NCBI RefSeq assembly: GCF_022802975.1 | Contig: NZ_JAFEVZ010000003.1 | Location: forward strand, 1 to 64,000 | Direction of reading: 5' to 3' | Source: Flavobacterium pectinovorum | Lineage (GTDB): Bacteria > Bacteroidota > Bacteroidia > Flavobacteriales > Flavobacteriaceae | DNA: 64,000 bases | Part shown: piece by piece, positions 61,888 through 64,000 of the stretch | Layout of the letters: each line of letters starts with the position of its first letter | Numbering within the stretch: the stretch's first letter is position 1 | Made by a program: the position numbers and the translations under genes | The notes under the pieces: model-generated | Seen by the model: only the letters and a program-made list of their open reading frames with translations | The model's database searches: none | What the model was told of the DNA's origin: nothing

Positions 61888-63150
61888 ATGAGAGTATTTA
61901 AATTTGGTGGTGCATCGGTAAAAGATGCTGAAGGAATTAAAAACGTATATGACGTTTTACAGAAAGTGGGTTATGAAGATGTAATTTTAGTCGTTTCGGC
62001 TATGGGGAAAACCACAAATGCATTAGAAGTCGTTATTAAAAATTATTTTGACAAATCAGCAGAGTTAAGTTCATCTGTACAAGAGATAAAAAAATATCAT
62101 AATCAAATATTACTCGATTTATTTGAGGATGAAAAACATGCCGTTTTTACAGCTGTTAATGAGCAGTTTTCAGAATTAGAATATTTCCTGGCACATAATA
62201 AATCTCCTAACTACAATTTTGTTTACGATCAGATTGTGAGTTTTGGTGAATTAATTTCGACCAATATCCTAAGTCATTTTATGAATTTCATGGGCATCCA
62301 GACACAATGGTTAGATGTTCGTAACTTCATTAAAACCAATGCAAATTACAGAGATGCAGAAGTGGACTGGGAAACTACTCAGCAAAACATCAGCAAAAAT
62401 GTACCTCGCAAAATATTAAACATTACACAAGGTTTTTTAGGTGCAGATGAAAACAACTTCACTACCACTTTAGGCCGAGAAGGTTCTGACTACACTGCCG
62501 GAATTTTTGCTTATTGCCTAAATGCAGAAAGTGTAACGATCTGGAAAGACGTACCGGGGGTTATGAACGCAGATCCGCGTTATTTTGAAAATGCGAGTTT
62601 GTTAAACCAGATTTCATACCGTGAAGCTATTGAACTTGCTTTTTACGGCGCAACCGTTATTCACCCGAAAACTTTGCAGCCCTTACAGAAAAAAGAGATC
62701 CCTTTATACGTAAAATCGTTTGTTAATCCGTTATTAAAAGGAACCTGCGTTTCTAAAGGAGTCGATTTAGAACCTTATCTGCCTTGTTTTATTGTAAAAA
62801 GAGAGCAGCTTTTGATTTCGCTTTCGTCTATTGACTTCTCTTTCATCATGGAAGAAAATATCAGTGAAATTTTTGGATTGTTTCATCAGTTTAAACTAAA
62901 AGTAAACTTAATTCAGAACTCCGCAATCAGTTTCTCTGTTTGCGTAGAAGATAAATTTGGAAACTTCAATGAACTGAATGCCATACTTTCGAAAAAATTC
63001 AAAGTTGATTATAACGAAAATGTAACATTGTACACGATTCGTCATTTTAACGAGCAGGCTGCAGAAACTGTTGTAGAAAACAAAGAAGTTTTACTAAAAC
63101 AAGTAAGCCGCGAAACTATGCAGATTGTTACTAAAGAATTAAAACAATAG
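61888..63150 (+). CDS. Monofunctional aspartate kinase
   Basis: This 420-residue enzyme phosphorylates aspartate, the entry to Lys, Thr, Met and diaminopimelate synthesis. The start MRVFKFGGASVKDAEG, VVSAMGKTTNALE, TTLGREGSDYTAGIFAY, and WKDVPGVMNADPRYFENA carry the catalytic and nucleotide-binding residues. YREAIELAFYGATVIHPKTLQPLQ precedes the C-terminal ACT regulatory region (about 290-420). No homoserine dehydrogenase is fused. It follows the GNAT gene after 108 bp containing two hairpins and has its own terminator. Confidence 0.92.
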   Translation: MRVFKFGGASVKDAEGIKNVYDVLQKVGYEDVILVVSAMGKTTNALEVVIKNYFDKSAELSSSVQEIKKYHNQILLDLFEDEKHAVFTAVNEQFSELEYFLAHNKSPNYNFVYDQIVSFGELISTNILSHFMNFMGIQTQWLDVRNFIKTNANYRDAEVDWETTQQNISKNVPRKILNITQGFLGADENNFTTTLGREGSDYTAGIFAYCLNAESVTIWKDVPGVMNADPRYFENASLLNQISYREAIELAFYGATVIHPKTLQPLQKKEIPLYVKSFVNPLLKGTCVSKGVDLEPYLPCFIVKREQLLISLSSIDFSFIMEENISEIFGLFHQFKLKVNLIQNSAISFSVCVEDKFGNFNELNAILSKKFKVDYNENVTLYTIRHFNEQAAETVVENKEVLLKQVSRETMQIVTKELKQ

Positions 63151-63188
63151 TTCATAAAAAAGGTAATTATTCAATTCAAATTATAGAG

Positions 63189-63221
63189 AAAGGTTTCACT
63201 AATACGGTGAAACCTTTTTTT
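63189..63221 (+). terminator. Terminator of the aspartate kinase gene
   Basis: The 11-bp stem AAAGGTTTCAC and complement with a 7-nt loop ends in seven T on the plus strand, 38 bp after the stop codon. Confidence 0.9.
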
Positions 63222-63298
63222 GTTTTCTTAATCGTTTTATTTGCCAAAAAAAGCTAAATTTACTATAGTACAACAAGTTAAATCATAGTTTATAAATC

Positions 63299-63523
63299 AT
63301 GAATTATAACGAACCTTCAGAAGAAACCAAAAACCAATGGGAAAACGACCCCAATAACTGGATTTGGGGAATGTTTTATTACAATCCTAAAGACAAAAGA
63401 TCTTATTTTCCTAAAAGGATAAATGAATTTGGATGGCATGCGAATTATGCAAATCCTAGTTTCATCATAATTATTGCATTATTGGTTTTGATAATTTTGG
63501 CTTTTATCAAATATGGCAAATAA
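63299..63523 (+). CDS. DUF5808-like small membrane protein
   Basis: This 74-residue protein has a polar start with WENDPNNWIWGMFYYNPKD, the characteristic DUF5808 wording (W..DP..W..G.FY.NP.D.R), then FPKRINEFGWHANYANP, and ends in one membrane helix (SFIIIIALLVLIILAFIKYG). The family is of unknown function and often forms part of larger membrane proteins; here it stands alone. The assignment rests on my recall of the motif, not a search. Confidence 0.7.
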   Translation: MNYNEPSEETKNQWENDPNNWIWGMFYYNPKDKRSYFPKRINEFGWHANYANPSFIIIIALLVLIILAFIKYGK

Positions 63524-63596
63524 CTCCACACTATTACCCTCTCACTCACGAACAAAAACCAAAACATCCTACACAACTTTTCCCAATTATAAATAC

Positions 63597-63604
63597 TACT
63601 TTTG
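63597..63604 (+). promoter_or_regulatory. -7 box before the final gene
   Basis: TACTTTTG matches TAnnTTTG, 22 bp before the ATG at 63627. No TTG is seen 19-20 bp upstream. Confidence 0.5.
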
Positions 63605-63626
63605 ACTTTTTAGAGTTAGAGTATTT

Positions 63627-64000
63627 ATGCTGAAAAAATTACTGTTTTTATTGCTTTTAATTTGTTATTCCGGGCTTTGGGCTCAGGAAACAGATTTGCT
63701 CTATAAAACCAAAAAGGTAAAAATTACCCGTGATACGATTCATCTTGAAAATGTGGGCATTAATTCGGGCTTTTTTCAGCTTTTAAATTCTAAGAACGAA
63801 CCAATTGATTCTACTTTTTATAAAATCGATTTTCAAAAAGGAAAACTTCTTTTAAACGAAAAAATCACTTCAGATTCAGATACTCTAACAGTCAATTATT
63901 TAAAATACCCTGATTTTTTAACCAAAGAATATAGTCTCTACAAATCAGGTCAGGTTGTAAGCAATGATTTGGGTTCTGAAAAATTATATAAAATAGACAA
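63627..64000 (+). CDS. Start of a large exported protein, cut by the window end
   Basis: The reading frame runs open to the window end (at least 124 residues). It begins with a signal peptide (MLKKLLFLLLLICYSGLWAQ) and continues with strand-rich sequence such as LYKTKKVKITRDTIHLENVG and FQLLNSKNEPIDSTFYKIDF. The start resembles large Flavobacteria outer-membrane or secretin-like proteins that I cannot name. The rest of the gene is beyond the window, so no function is offered. Confidence 0.7.
   Translation, partial: MLKKLLFLLLLICYSGLWAQETDLLYKTKKVKITRDTIHLENVGINSGFFQLLNSKNEPIDSTFYKIDFQKGKLLLNEKITSDSDTLTVNYLKYPDFLTKEYSLYKSGQVVSNDLGSEKLYKID

Noticed and set aside
1..64000. Search by eye for tRNA genes, CRISPR arrays, insertion sequences and prophage genes
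   Set aside because: No TTCRA-loop pattern with acceptor stem, no regularly spaced repeats, no transposase- or integrase-like product was seen.

Overview
The window is AT-rich chromosomal DNA from a Bacteroidota bacterium, most likely a Flavobacterium. The evidence is: promoters of the Bacteroidota type (TTG, 17-20 nt, TAnnTTTG); absence of clear Shine-Dalgarno sites; SusC-like plug and carboxypeptidase-regulatory domains; a doubled exbD in a Ton operon; and DUF3857 and DUF1501/DUF1800 genes. It looks like core genome. I see no insertion sequence, prophage, CRISPR array or tRNA.

Layout. Positions 1-410 are the promoter and leader region of what is probably an rRNA operon running leftwards out of the window, with three tandem promoters. 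1-10 kb: a LolC/E-type permease, a CxxCxxCC protein, a methyltransferase, queE, and a leftward Ton operon (exbB, exbD, exbD, tonB, small membrane protein, PstS-like lipoprotein, TPR protein). 10-25 kb: a HerA-like ATPase, kynurenine monooxygenase, a penicillin acylase homologue, an AsmA-like protein, an unrecognised protein with a predicted FMN-barrel and Cys-rich tail, a glycine-zipper lipoprotein, kynureninase, queA and aroA. 25-35.6 kb: a MazG-like gene, four DUF3857 proteins in tandem (three lack the transglutaminase Cys and His), dtd and rsgA. 35.7-41 kb: a large VIT/plug/TPR/DUF2135 chimera and an unknown secreted protein. 41-45.6 kb: the Phe/Tyr operon (pheA, aminotransferase, tyrA, DAHP synthase-chorismate mutase). 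45.8-54 kb: DUF1501/DUF1800, a Panacea toxin-antitoxin-like pair, ribonucleotide reductase and a DUF3109 protein. 54-64 kb: MarC, a miniature flavoprotein, small lipoproteins, an S41 protease, dCMP deaminase, HupE/UreJ, TerB, fbp, GNAT, aspartate kinase, a DUF5808-like protein and the start of a large secreted protein.

The strongest discovery is upstream of pheA. A 19-codon leader (6 Phe, 2 Tyr codons) follows a good promoter. It is followed by an arm that can pair with the 5' side of a GAAA-tetraloop terminator lying just before pheA. This is a complete candidate transcription attenuator for the whole Phe/Tyr operon. Other notable points are: a sequence block shared, in permuted order, between the TonB linker and the plug region of the VIT chimera; a structured dispersed repeat in three copies with compensatory base changes; the transglutaminase-fold pseudoenzyme array; and intergenic spacers built from iterated short words.
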